A stretch of DNA of 62,196 nucleotides from Betaproteobacteria bacterium (GTDB lineage: Bacteria > Pseudomonadota > Gammaproteobacteria > Burkholderiales > SG8-39), in the NCBI GenBank assembly GCA_022340285.1, contig JAJDOG010000096.1, positions 88,934-151,129 on the forward strand, given 5' to 3'. Within the stretch, counting starts at the first letter, position 1. Every line of letters begins with the position of its first letter. The notes under the pieces are model-generated. The model made no database searches and was not told the DNA's origin. It saw nothing but the letters and a program-made list of their open reading frames with translations. Made by a program: the position numbers and the translations under genes. Positions 9,361-18,508 of this stretch are shown here, in pieces.

Positions 9361-10944
9361 TTGAAGATTCCCAGCTTTGCACCGGCTCATCAGCCGCCTT
9401 TGAGTGACCTGAAAAGCGCGGAAGCGTGGCTCGCGCGCGCGCCGCTGGCCGATCCCCGGCAGGCATGCCACGAGCTCACGATGCTGCTCGAGTCGTTCGA
9501 GGACGCGGCGCCCTCCGACGGCCCGATGCTCGAGATCCTGGAGCGGCTGCGCGAACCGGTCGTGGTCGCGCAGGCCGAACACAGCAAGAAATTCTTCGGT
9601 CGCCCGCTCCCACTCAAGGAGTTCGAGCTCACGGCATTCGATCAGGTCTACGACCTCTGGAGCTCGCTCGGGCGTGCCTATCGCAGACTGCTCCGCAACG
9701 CAGTGGAAGACCGCTCACCCGACCTGGTCGGCAAGGAGGCGCTGCTCGCACAGCGGGCTCTCGACTGTGCTGCCGAGCTCATGCTCGTTCACTATCGCTG
9801 CCGCCGCGAGATCGACGGCGACGTCTGGCGGGATCTGCACCAGCTCTATCACACGGCCGAAGCGGGCGGATACGTCATGCGTACCGTAGCGGCGGGCCGC
9901 AAGTCCAAGTCGGTGTCGAGCTGCGCCGAGGTCTACGTGCGCGCGCTGCTGATGCATCTCTCGCATCCGTACGGGCTGGGCGCACGCGAGCTAAGCTGGA
10001 CCCGCCGGTGGGCTTCCATGTGGGCCTACAAGGTCGATCTGAGTCTCGCACCGGAAAAGGACCAGGGCTACGCGGTCGACCTCACCGGCAACACCGCGCC
10101 CACCTGGCAGGACACCGCATCGGCCAATCCCGACATGCGGTTCCTCGACGTGCACAACCTGCGCAGAAGCGTGAAGAGCCGAATCAAGAAGCTCGATGAA
10201 GGACAGGATCCACAGACCCTCGGGCTCGGCAAGGACTGCATGCAACCCGAGGCAGGGCGATTGCTGAGCGCGCTCCTGCGCTCGTGGATCGAGTCGCCGG
10301 CGGCCCGCCAATTCACCCGCCGTCTGGTGCCGGGCCGCACCGAGCTCACTTGCGGGTTCGAGTCGATCCATGTCGCAATCAGCGGCAAGGTCTTCCGGAC
10401 CGCGTCGCGGCACTGGGATTACTCCAGGCGCGACGCCGAGCAGATCCATATCTACGGGACTTCCGGTCCGGCGACCGATACCGGCGGCACCCAGACCGGG
10501 TTCGTCTCGGAAACCTGGGAGACGCTCGACGAAAGCGCCAACGGATTCCGGCTACGCCGCAAGGGGGCCGGGGAGCGGGTCTCGCACCTGCAGCTGATCG
10601 CCCTCAAACCACAGGGCGCGCGCAGCTTCATCCTGTGCGAGATCCGGTGGCTCATGGTCGGAATCGATCGGTCGCTGATGCTCGGCGCACAGGCACTGCC
10701 GGGGCTTGCCAACGCGATCGCCGTCCGCTCGGCAAGCATGCCGAGGCCCGAACCCTACATGCAGGCGTTTCTCATCCCCGGCACGTCGGCGGTGCCGGGC
10801 GCGCTCATCCTTCCGTCGGGCTGGTACCAGCGCGGACGCGAGCTGGAAATGCGGGTGGAAGATCACCCCCAGCGTGTCAAGTTGACCGGATTGATCCAGC
10901 GCGGCTACGACTACGATCGAGTGAGCTTCTCCAGCTCCGGATGA
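9361..10944 (+). CDS. Uncharacterised 527-aa protein (possible PilZ/c-di-GMP-type)
   Basis: No domain is certain. The first half is helical (LSDLKSAEAWLARAPLAD, LLRNAVEDRSPDLVGKEALL) and the second half rich in beta-type segments, with GARSFILCEIRWLMVGIDRS near the C-terminus. The layout faintly recalls large betaproteobacterial proteins annotated as cyclic-di-GMP-binding, but I cannot find the RxxxR and DxSxxG motifs of a classical PilZ domain, so that is only a suggestion. It has no signal peptide and no membrane segment. The start is TTG 9361, supported by GGGGAGAA just upstream. Its last 34 bases overlap the 3' end of phoR on the other strand. Confidence 0.6.
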   Translation: MKIPSFAPAHQPPLSDLKSAEAWLARAPLADPRQACHELTMLLESFEDAAPSDGPMLEILERLREPVVVAQAEHSKKFFGRPLPLKEFELTAFDQVYDLWSSLGRAYRRLLRNAVEDRSPDLVGKEALLAQRALDCAAELMLVHYRCRREIDGDVWRDLHQLYHTAEAGGYVMRTVAAGRKSKSVSSCAEVYVRALLMHLSHPYGLGARELSWTRRWASMWAYKVDLSLAPEKDQGYAVDLTGNTAPTWQDTASANPDMRFLDVHNLRRSVKSRIKKLDEGQDPQTLGLGKDCMQPEAGRLLSALLRSWIESPAARQFTRRLVPGRTELTCGFESIHVAISGKVFRTASRHWDYSRRDAEQIHIYGTSGPATDTGGTQTGFVSETWETLDESANGFRLRRKGAGERVSHLQLIALKPQGARSFILCEIRWLMVGIDRSLMLGAQALPGLANAIAVRSASMPRPEPYMQAFLIPGTSAVPGALILPSGWYQRGRELEMRVEDHPQRVKLTGLIQRGYDYDRVSFSSSG

Positions 10945-12257
10945 GATCGTGACAACGGCGTGACGTTCACGCGTCGCGCCGGGAAGAGCGCCACGAAGCG
11001 ACTGCCGCGCCCCAAATCGCTCTCGATCTCGAGACGCCCCTGGTGGCGCGTGAGCACATGCTTGACGATCGCGAGCCCGAGGCCCGTCCCGCCGGTGTCG
11101 CGCGACCGGCTGGTATCCGCCCGGTAGAAGCGCTCGGTCAGCCGCGGGAGATGACGGCTCTCGATGCCGATCCCGGTGTCCTCGACACTGAACACGCCCT
11201 CGTCTCCGCGCCGCCCCCAGGAAAGCGTGATCCTGCCGCCGCGCGGCGTGTAGCGGATCGCATTCGAAACCAGATTGGCAAATGCGCTGCGAATCTCCTG
11301 CTCGTCGCCCCAGAGTTGCGCAGGCTCGCCGACGTGGAGCTGCACCTGGTGCCGGCCCGCAGACAGCGCGCGCGCATCCTCGAGGATTCCGCCCAGCAGG
11401 GTCTCGACGTCGATCTGCGTTTCCCGCGCGGGCATCGAACTGGTTTCCAGCGTGGAAAGCATCAGCAGATCCTCGACCAGACGTTGCATCCGGTCGGTCT
11501 GGCTGCGCATCATTTCGAGCGCCTGGCGTCCGCGCGGCTCATCCGGCCGGATATTGCCCTCGGAGAACGTCTCGAGAAAGCCGCTCACCACGGTGAGCGG
11601 CGTCTTGAGCTCGTGCGAAACGTTTGCCACGAAATCGCGCCGCATGGTCTCGATCTTCTCGGCCTGCGTGATGTCGCGCGCGAGAAGCAGCTTCTCGTCC
11701 TGGCCGTACTGGACGATCCGGACGGTGAGCACCAGCGCCTCGACGCGCGAGATTCGGAGCGTGAGCGGCTCTTCGTAGGCACGGCTCTTAATGTAACCGG
11801 CGAAGGCGGGCTGGCGGACGAGGTTCAGGATCGGCTGGCCCGCGTCCTTGCGCGCATCCAGATCGAACATGCGCTCCGCCGTGACGTTGCACCAGCTGAT
11901 CCGGTCCTCATCGTCCAGCACCACCACGCCGATCGGCATCGCCTGTGCGGCGCTTCGGAACCGAGCCAGCTGCGCGGTGACCCGGTTGCGTTGCAGGGCG
12001 AACGACCGCACCAGCCGGTAGAGCGCGGCGAATACGTGCTCCCATACCCCCGCCCCGATCGGCACCGTATTCTTTAGGGGGTCGCGCAACCAGACGAGCA
12101 GTGCGTGGAGGTTGCGCAGGTGAAACACCAGCGCGGCCGCGAGCCCGAGCCCGAATGTCACGATCGCCCACAGCGCGCCGAAGAGCGGCCACACGATCAG
12201 TCCGGCCAGAAGCGCGCTGCCCAGGATGACCGCCGTCCGCGTCCAGACGAAGTTCAC
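10911..12257 (-). CDS. phoR: Phosphate regulon sensor histidine kinase PhoR
   Basis: PhoR is the membrane sensor that phosphorylates PhoB when phosphate is low. The 448-aa protein has two N-terminal membrane segments (about residues 8-45), a PAS domain (RFRSAAQAMPIGVVVLDDED), the dimerisation/phosphoacceptor helix with VSHELKTPLT, and an HATPase domain with NAIRYTPRGG and the DTGIGIESRHLPRLTERFYR and GTGLGLAIVKH boxes. The start is ATG 12255-12257. It lies 121 bases downstream of phoB, and its 3' end overlaps the convergent 527-aa gene by 34 bases. Confidence 0.96.
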   Translation of the reverse strand: MNFVWTRTAVILGSALLAGLIVWPLFGALWAIVTFGLGLAAALVFHLRNLHALLVWLRDPLKNTVPIGAGVWEHVFAALYRLVRSFALQRNRVTAQLARFRSAAQAMPIGVVVLDDEDRISWCNVTAERMFDLDARKDAGQPILNLVRQPAFAGYIKSRAYEEPLTLRISRVEALVLTVRIVQYGQDEKLLLARDITQAEKIETMRRDFVANVSHELKTPLTVVSGFLETFSEGNIRPDEPRGRQALEMMRSQTDRMQRLVEDLLMLSTLETSSMPARETQIDVETLLGGILEDARALSAGRHQVQLHVGEPAQLWGDEQEIRSAFANLVSNAIRYTPRGGRITLSWGRRGDEGVFSVEDTGIGIESRHLPRLTERFYRADTSRSRDTGGTGLGLAIVKHVLTRHQGRLEIESDLGRGSRFVALFPARRVNVTPLSRSHPELEKLTRS

Positions 12258-12378
12258 GCAAGTCCTCTCACGCCGGCAACGGGGGGATCAGGAGGCACCG
12301 GGGCGGATTATGCCGTGATGCGCCGCGGCTCGTGCGCCGCTGGAAACTCCGTGTCGGAAAGCGCTTCGCGATGCCCGC

Positions 12379-13080
<702 letters not shown>

Positions 13081-13112
13081 GATAAGCCCTTGAGAAATAG
13101 GCGGCGCGCGTC

Positions 13113-13146
13113 ATTGTATGGTGATCGCGTGACAATTTGGTTACGG
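13113..13146 (-). promoter_or_regulatory. Pho box and -10 element of the phoBR promoter
   Basis: Read on the minus strand, CCGTAAC-CAAA-TTGTCAC (13129-13146) matches the published Pho-box consensus at 13 of 18 positions: two 7-mers and a 4-base A-rich spacer. It is followed after 10 bases by TACAAT (13113-13118). The 10-base gap between Pho box and -10 element is the known spacing for PhoB-activated sigma70 promoters, in which the box replaces the -35 region. Both directly precede phoB. I infer positive autoregulation. Confidence 0.6.
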
Positions 13147-13254
13147 AATCGTGGCCGGCCGGTGGCTCCCCGTCGGGTCGGTTATGATTGGCACCCCGGG
13201 GCCGCACCGCCCTGACGGCTGACCGGGATCATTGCTTCCCGATACGTGCCTGGC

Positions 13255-13689
13255 ATGGACAAGAACGCGCCGATTCCGACCGAGATCAAGCTGCATCAGA
13301 AGTCGCGGATCATGGAGATCGAGTTTTCGGACGGCAAGCGGTTCGAGTTGCCGTTCGAGTTCCTGCGCGTGTATTCGCCCTCCGCCGAAGTGCGCGGACA
13401 TGGTCCGGGTCAGGAAGTGCTGCAGACCGGCAAGCAGGAGGTGGGAATCGTCTCGCTCGAGCCCGTCGGGTCGTACGCCGTGCAGCCGACGTTCTCGGAC
13501 GGTCACGACACCGGTATCTATTCGTGGGACTATCTCTACGAACTGGGGATGGATCAGGAGCAGCTCTGGCAGGAGTATCTGCGCCGGATGAAGGCGGCGG
13601 GCGAAAGTCGCGCGCCGGCGTCCGCGTCGGCGCCCGCCGGCAGGACGAATTTCGTTTCGGTGAAGCCGGGCGGCGGCGGCAAACACTGA
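13255..13689 (+). CDS. DUF971 domain protein
   Basis: This 144-aa protein contains the gamma-butyrobetaine-hydroxylase N-terminal-like domain (DUF971): EIKLHQKSRIMEIEFSDGK, LPFEFLRVYSPSAEV, YAVQPTFSDGHDTGIYSWDY. Its cellular role is unclear; in betaproteobacteria it is a standard neighbour of ubiE. The C-terminus is a low-complexity Ala/Ser/Pro tail. I chose ATG 13255; the GTG at 13246 would add three residues. It is divergent from phoB. Confidence 0.85.
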   Translation: MDKNAPIPTEIKLHQKSRIMEIEFSDGKRFELPFEFLRVYSPSAEVRGHGPGQEVLQTGKQEVGIVSLEPVGSYAVQPTFSDGHDTGIYSWDYLYELGMDQEQLWQEYLRRMKAAGESRAPASASAPAGRTNFVSVKPGGGGKH

Positions 13690-13740
13690 CGCCGCGTTGC
13701 CCTGCAACTCGCAATCCGGAAAGAGCAATCGGGGAAGGCA

Positions 13741-14352
13741 ATGATCGAGCTTTACTATGGGCCGACGGCCAACGGGCAACGCGCCACGGTGATTCTCGAG
13801 GAATCGGAGCTCCCGTTCCGGCGCCACCCGGTCGACCTCGCGAAGGGCGAGCATCTTGCAGCAGACTTCCTGGCACTCAATCCGGTCGGCATGACGCCGG
13901 TGCTCGTCGACGGCGAGGGCCCGGGCGGGAAGCGCATCGTGATCTCGCAGTCGATCGCGATCATGCTGTACGTCGCAGAGAAGGCCGGCCGGTTCATTCC
14001 CGGCGACGCCTACCGGCGCGCGCAGATGCATTCGTGGCTCATGTTCGTGGCGAGCGACATCGCTATGACGAGCGGCACGCTGTTTCAGCTCACGCTGGTG
14101 GGGTCTGAACCGAGCCCGCCGCACATGGAACATTTCGAGAAGCGGCTCGGCCGGTTCTTCGTAGCCTGCGATCGGCAGCTCGATGGCCGCGAGTACCTCG
14201 TCGACGAGCTCTCGATCGCGGATTTCGCGCTCTTTCCGAACGTCGCCGCACGCAAGGTGCTGATTGATCGCTACGGTCCGATGCCGAATCTCGCCGCCTG
14301 GTCGGAGCGCATGGCTGCTAGACCAGGCGTCGCGCGTGGAATGAAACCGTAG
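13741..14352 (+). CDS. Glutathione S-transferase family protein
   Basis: The 203-aa protein has an N-terminal thioredoxin-like domain beginning IELYYGPTANGQRATVILEE, with the cis-proline GMTPVLVD and a glutathione-binding SQSIAIMLYVAE, then a helical C-terminal domain. The layout resembles YfcG/YghU-type GSTs. A good ribosome binding site (GGGGAAGG) precedes ATG 13741. It stands between DUF971 and ubiE, which is not their usual direct adjacency. The substrate is unknown. Confidence 0.88.
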   Translation: MIELYYGPTANGQRATVILEESELPFRRHPVDLAKGEHLAADFLALNPVGMTPVLVDGEGPGGKRIVISQSIAIMLYVAEKAGRFIPGDAYRRAQMHSWLMFVASDIAMTSGTLFQLTLVGSEPSPPHMEHFEKRLGRFFVACDRQLDGREYLVDELSIADFALFPNVAARKVLIDRYGPMPNLAAWSERMAARPGVARGMKP

Positions 14353-14420
14353 CGGACCACGCGAGAATGCCGGCGGCGGTGACTTCGACGACCCGTTAGC
14401 GCATCGCCTTCGCAACATCT

Positions 14421-15152
14421 ATGTCAGAGACCCACTTCGGCTACCAGAAGGTCCGCGAGGACGAAAAGGCGGACCGCGTCGCGGGGGTCTTCGACTCGGT
14501 CGCAACCCGCTACGACCTCATGAACGACCTCATGTCGGGCGGGTTGCACCGCGTGTGGAAGGCGTTCACGGTGGCGAAAAGCGGCGTGCATGCGGGAAGC
14601 CGGGTGCTGGATGTCGCGGGCGGCAGCGGCGATCTCGCGCGCGCGTTCGCGAAGCGCGCCGCGCCCGGGGGCGAAGTCTGGCTGACCGACATCAATCACG
14701 CGATGCTCGCGGTCGGCCGCGACCGGCTGATCGATGCCGGGACGGTCGTCCCCGTTGCGCAATGCGACGCCGAGCGGCTCCCTTTTCCGGGGGACTATTT
14801 CGACTGCGTCAGCGTTGCCTTCGGGTTGCGCAACATGACGCACAAGGACCGTGCGCTCGCGGAGATGCGGCGCGTGCTGCGACCGGGCGGCAGCCTGCTC
14901 GTGCTGGAGTTCTCGCAGATCGCAAAGCCGCTCAAGCCGGCCTATGACTGGTATTCGTTCAAGGTCCTACCGTGGCTCGGTCGCCGGATCGCGAAGGACG
15001 AGGCGGCCTACCGGTATCTCGCCGAATCGATCCGTATGCACCCGGACCAGGCGAAACTCAAGACAATGATGGAACAGGCCGGCCTGGAAGGCGTCGAATA
15101 CTGGAACCTTACGGCGGGGGTCGTTGCGTTGCACCGCGGTTTCAAGTACTGA
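14421..15152 (+). CDS. ubiE: Demethylmenaquinone/ubiquinone C-methyltransferase UbiE
   Basis: UbiE is the SAM-dependent C-methyltransferase of ubiquinone (and menaquinone) biosynthesis. The 243-aa protein has the characteristic [21 protein letters not shown]-terminus, [17 protein letters not shown], the SAM motif [30 protein letters not shown], and the C-terminal [11 protein letters not shown]. It has the usual length. It opens the ubi part of the locus; ubiJ (25354) and ubiB (27816) are separated from it by other genes. Confidence 0.97.
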   Translation: MSETHFGYQKVREDEKADRVAGVFDSVATRYDLMNDLMSGGLHRVWKAFTVAKSGVHAGSRVLDVAGGSGDLARAFAKRAAPGGEVWLTDINHAMLAVGRDRLIDAGTVVPVAQCDAERLPFPGDYFDCVSVAFGLRNMTHKDRALAEMRRVLRPGGSLLVLEFSQIAKPLKPAYDWYSFKVLPWLGRRIAKDEAAYRYLAESIRMHPDQAKLKTMMEQAGLEGVEYWNLTAGVVALHRGFKY

Positions 15153-15210
15153 TTACCGACGCCGCGCACCGATCGCGCGAAATCCGCGGATTCGCTCTCG
15201 GAGAGACACG

Positions 15211-16059
15211 ATGAAAGCATTCTGGACGGCGGTGGTCGCCCTCGTGCTGACTGTGGGACTGTTTTCGGACGACGCCGAAGCGCGGCGTTTTGGCGGCGCA
15301 CGCACGATCGGGGCGCAGCGCAACGTGACGGCGCCGCAAACGCCGAGTCAGTCGGCCGCCTCCGCTCAGCAGCCGCAAGCGCCGCAGGCGGCGGCGCGGC
15401 CGGCAATGGGCCGCTGGCTCGCGCCCCTCGCCGCGCTGGCCGCTGGACTGGGACTCGCCGCGGTGTTCGGCGAGCAGATGGGAACGCTCATCGTCGCATT
15501 GCTCATCGTCTTCGTCGTGGTGCTCGCGTTCCGGTTGATTGCCCGGGGCATGCAGCCCCGTACCGATTCGCGCCAGCAGGCAATCCATTACGCCGGGCTG
15601 GGCCGCGAGACGGTGGCCGCGCCACCGCCTTCGCAATTGCCCAGCGTGGCGGCGGTGCCCGGGGTCGGAAAATCCGCCGCACGAATACCTGTCGGGTTCG
15701 ACGTCGAGGGATTCCTGCGCCAGGCGCGCAAGAGCTTCATCGCGTTGCAGGCGGCGAACGACCGCGGCGACCTGAAAACGATACACGACCTCGTCACGGA
15801 AGAGATGTTCGACGCGCTGGAACGCGACGCCGGCGCCCAGAGCACCTCGGGCGGCCATACGGATGTCGTGAAGCTGAATGCAGATCTGCTCGAAGTCGCG
15901 ACCGAGAGCGGGATGCACTGGGCGAGCATCCGCTTCTCCGGAATGCTGCGCGAGGAGCGGGACGGCGCGCTGACGCCGTTCAACGAAGTCTGGAACCTGC
16001 GGAAGCCCGAGAAAGGCCGTTCCGGCTGGCTGCTCGCCGGGATCCAGCAGGTTTCCTGA
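15211..16059 (+). CDS. Tim44-like domain membrane protein
   Basis: The 282-aa protein has an N-terminal signal/hydrophobic segment (MKAFWTAVVALVLTVGLF), a Gln/Ala/Pro-rich stretch, one or two membrane segments (WLAPLAALAAGLGLAAVFG and LIVALLIVFVVVLAFRLIA), and a C-terminal Tim44/TIM-like domain (GFDVEGFLRQARKSFIALQA onward, ending WLLAGIQQVS). Members of this family sit next to ubiE in betaproteobacteria; their function is not established. ATG 15211 places the hydrophobic segment at the N-terminus. Confidence 0.88.
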   Translation: MKAFWTAVVALVLTVGLFSDDAEARRFGGARTIGAQRNVTAPQTPSQSAASAQQPQAPQAAARPAMGRWLAPLAALAAGLGLAAVFGEQMGTLIVALLIVFVVVLAFRLIARGMQPRTDSRQQAIHYAGLGRETVAAPPPSQLPSVAAVPGVGKSAARIPVGFDVEGFLRQARKSFIALQAANDRGDLKTIHDLVTEEMFDALERDAGAQSTSGGHTDVVKLNADLLEVATESGMHWASIRFSGMLREERDGALTPFNEVWNLRKPEKGRSGWLLAGIQQVS

Positions 16060-16090
16060 GCGCACATTTCCCCAACCACGAGGCAAACCT

Positions 16091-16414
16091 ATGGCACATA
16101 CCTACGAAGAGCTCAAGCACAAGAAGGTCGCCGAGCTGCGCGAGATCGCGAAGGGTCTCGAGCACGAGGCGGTGAAGGGCTATACGCAGCTGAACAAGGA
16201 CCATCTCCTCAAGGCCTTGTGCACGGCGCTCGGCGTCGACATGCATGCCCATCATCACGCGGAAGGCATCGACAAGGCGAAGGTCAAGACGCGCATCAAG
16301 GAGCTGAAGAAGAAGCGCGACGAGATCCTCGCCTCGAGCGACCGCAGCGGCCTGCGGCCGGTGCTGCGCGAGATTCATGGGTTGAAGCACGCGCTGCGCC
16401 GCGCGACCGTGTGA
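16091..16414 (+). CDS. Small Rho-N/SAP-like domain protein
   Basis: This 107-aa protein begins MAHTYEELKHKKVAELREI and shows a helix-turn pattern of the Rho N-terminal/SAP type (VAELREIAKGLEHEA, LNKDHLLKALCTALGV). A central HAHHHAEG is followed by a basic helical segment (KTRIKELKKKRDEIL). It is probably a small nucleic-acid-binding protein, but the family and role are not certain. It starts 32 bases after the Tim44-like gene and is the last conventional gene before the 16.6-23.8 kb unit. Confidence 0.75.
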   Translation: MAHTYEELKHKKVAELREIAKGLEHEAVKGYTQLNKDHLLKALCTALGVDMHAHHHAEGIDKAKVKTRIKELKKKRDEILASSDRSGLRPVLREIHGLKHALRRATV

Positions 16415-16601
16415 GCACCGACGCGTAATAATCGACTCGCTCTTCTCCCGGCCTGAGAAACTGTCGCGGTCTGCTCGACGCAGCGATCGCGTGGCGATGG
16501 GCACGGCGTGAACATTCTGCTCGAGCCGTTCGCGATAGGTCGCGGAGACTGGGGAACGCTCCCAACACGATGCTTCGGTGCGCACCACGGAACTCCCTGT
16601 C

Positions 16602-16607
16602 AGGAGG
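16602..16607 (+). promoter_or_regulatory. Shine-Dalgarno that fixes the start of the 629-aa ORF
   Basis: A perfect AGGAGG at 16602-16607 lies six bases before ATG 16614, so the reading frame begins MLDVYVG there and not at the in-frame ATG 16578, which has no such site. It is one of the strongest ribosome binding sites in the window. Confidence 0.8.
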
Positions 16608-16613
16608 CGCAAC

Positions 16614-18503
16614 ATGTTGGATGTCTACGTGGGCTTTATGGACGAGGAAGTCAGCAGCATACTCGCCCCCATCGTCGACCCCGGGATCAAGCGCAACCGC
16701 GAGGTGCTGGTCATCGAACGCGGTCGCGCCGAGGGCACGCTATTCGAGCGTCACATGCGCAGCTACGACGTGGATGGAGGTCGATTTGTAGGCAACGTGG
16801 TATTCGGCGCGCGGGCGGACGGCCTCGACGACGAAGTCCAGCAGCAGGTCTTGGCACGATGCCTGGATGAAGAGTTCGACGAGAGGTTTCGCGAAACCCT
16901 ACGACCTCAATACGATACGTCGGCAAAGAACAAGACCGGCAAACTGGTCATCAACCGGGGGGGAGAAACCAAGGACATCGAACCTCTGTTCAGCGTACTG
17001 CGATTCGTACCGCCGTCCGCGGGAGCGGGAACGGCGGGAAACGACTTCGATCCCATCGTCGTCATCCGTAGCCCGGAGATGGGGTTTCAACCGAACCTCG
17101 TCGGAGCTTTTCTGCGTGCCGTGTTCCGCGCGCTGCTCCGCAGCAAGCTCGGCGCCGGGAAGGAATTTCGTGTGAACGTGTACGGTGCCGGGGGCGCGAT
17201 CGGTGAAAAAGATTGGCCAGGGACGCTCCACGATATCAGCGGGAGCGTCTACGTAGGATCGAGAATCGTCCGGGATGCGCAGGCTGCCCACGGTGCGCCC
17301 GTGTTTTGCGGCATTGTGTCCTTTCTGGGCTGCAAGGAAGATTCGACCGGACGCGCTTTCACCAGCCTTCCGCTGTACGAGTCTGCCAAGTATCCGGGAG
17401 ATCGGGCGAAAGCCGAGGAGCATGCCAAGGCAGCGTTCGAATTTCTGTGTGGCCAGGATACAGGGGACGCCGAATGGCGATCGGGGGCCACTGTCCATGA
17501 CGAGTGGTTCAGGGAGGCCTCGAACACCCACACGAAGGCTCTCCACGCCGAGTTTCAGCGCTTGTGCAGCGAGAAGAACAAGGTGAGCCTTACGGCGAGT
17601 TTCTTCGTTGACGCGAGAATCAAGTCGTTCGCACGGGCACTGGGCCTGCACGATGCCAACATGGAAGATTTCCACGTGCTGGAAGTGCTCAAAAGCCTGC
17701 ACGAGGAGCCGGAGAATTTCGGCGGCGCGACGTTACGTGGCGTCCAATTGACGCGCGTCGACTGCGATCCACCTGAGATTTCGCCCGAGGTGCAGGATCT
17801 ATTCGGCGAGTGGACGCGGAACACCCAGTACACTCGAGAGACCTATCTTGCCGCCCTGAGATGGGGGCTCTATGGGGCTCAAGTCGTTCACCTGCAAGAC
17901 GCCGCCCGATCGCGCTGGGACCAGCCGTTTCACTGGAGCTTGGTGGATCGGAAAGAAGTCCCAGACGGATGGGAGCAACTCTTTTATCCGCTGAAGAACG
18001 GGGGCGGCGCGCGAAGCCATGTCCTCGACCCTTTCTTCGTCGAGATTGCCACCGATTTTCTCGCTTCCGTGAACGATGGGAAGCTTTATGGCGTCCCGAA
18101 GACTGATCAGGGCGGAAGGGTCAAGGACCAGAGCAAGCTCTTGCCTGAGCTATACGAGAAGCCGGCGAAGAAATTGAAACGCCTGACCCGCGGACTCCTC
18201 AAGGCCTTCGCGATGCTGCAGAGTGGCCGGCCGGCCGGGTTCTTGTATCCCTCTCTGGAGGATCTGCTGGCGATACTCTTCGCGAGGGACAACTATGTAG
18301 ACCGTGAGTGTCCCCTGATTCCCCCTGAGGATAAGGGAGCTCCTGGCGAGTATGAGATCTGGGCCCGCCCGGGGAGCTGGGAGAAGAACACGAGCGTCCT
18401 GGCGTCCAAATTGAAGCCTTCTGGAGCCATCGTCGATCGCGCGCTCTACAAGTCTGCCAATCAGGCCGCGCTCCAGGCTCATGCGAAGAAGCTGCTGGAG
18501 TAG
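16614..18503 (+). CDS. Unrecognised 629-aa protein, first gene of the two-gene unit
   Basis: I do not recognise a family. The protein has no signal peptide or membrane segment and looks like a soluble, mixed alpha/beta protein. Features visible: an N-terminal segment MLDVYVGFMDEEVSS; an Asp-rich stretch DDEVQQQVLARCLDEEFDER; a Gly-rich turn VYGAGGAIGEKDWPGT near residues 185-200; and a Lys-rich C-terminal third (EKPAKKLKRLTRGLLKAF). No Walker, nuclease, kinase or protease signature is convincing. The start is set by AGGAGG at 16602-16607. The next gene starts five bases after its stop and is probably translated from the same message. A hand-counted 60-base sample (17521-17580) holds 35 G+C against 41 in a sample at 25321-25380, suggesting a somewhat lower GC than its neighbours. 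Confidence 0.85.
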   Translation: MLDVYVGFMDEEVSSILAPIVDPGIKRNREVLVIERGRAEGTLFERHMRSYDVDGGRFVGNVVFGARADGLDDEVQQQVLARCLDEEFDERFRETLRPQYDTSAKNKTGKLVINRGGETKDIEPLFSVLRFVPPSAGAGTAGNDFDPIVVIRSPEMGFQPNLVGAFLRAVFRALLRSKLGAGKEFRVNVYGAGGAIGEKDWPGTLHDISGSVYVGSRIVRDAQAAHGAPVFCGIVSFLGCKEDSTGRAFTSLPLYESAKYPGDRAKAEEHAKAAFEFLCGQDTGDAEWRSGATVHDEWFREASNTHTKALHAEFQRLCSEKNKVSLTASFFVDARIKSFARALGLHDANMEDFHVLEVLKSLHEEPENFGGATLRGVQLTRVDCDPPEISPEVQDLFGEWTRNTQYTRETYLAALRWGLYGAQVVHLQDAARSRWDQPFHWSLVDRKEVPDGWEQLFYPLKNGGGARSHVLDPFFVEIATDFLASVNDGKLYGVPKTDQGGRVKDQSKLLPELYEKPAKKLKRLTRGLLKAFAMLQSGRPAGFLYPSLEDLLAILFARDNYVDRECPLIPPEDKGAPGEYEIWARPGSWEKNTSVLASKLKPSGAIVDRALYKSANQAALQAHAKKLLE

Positions 18504-18508
18504 GGCGC

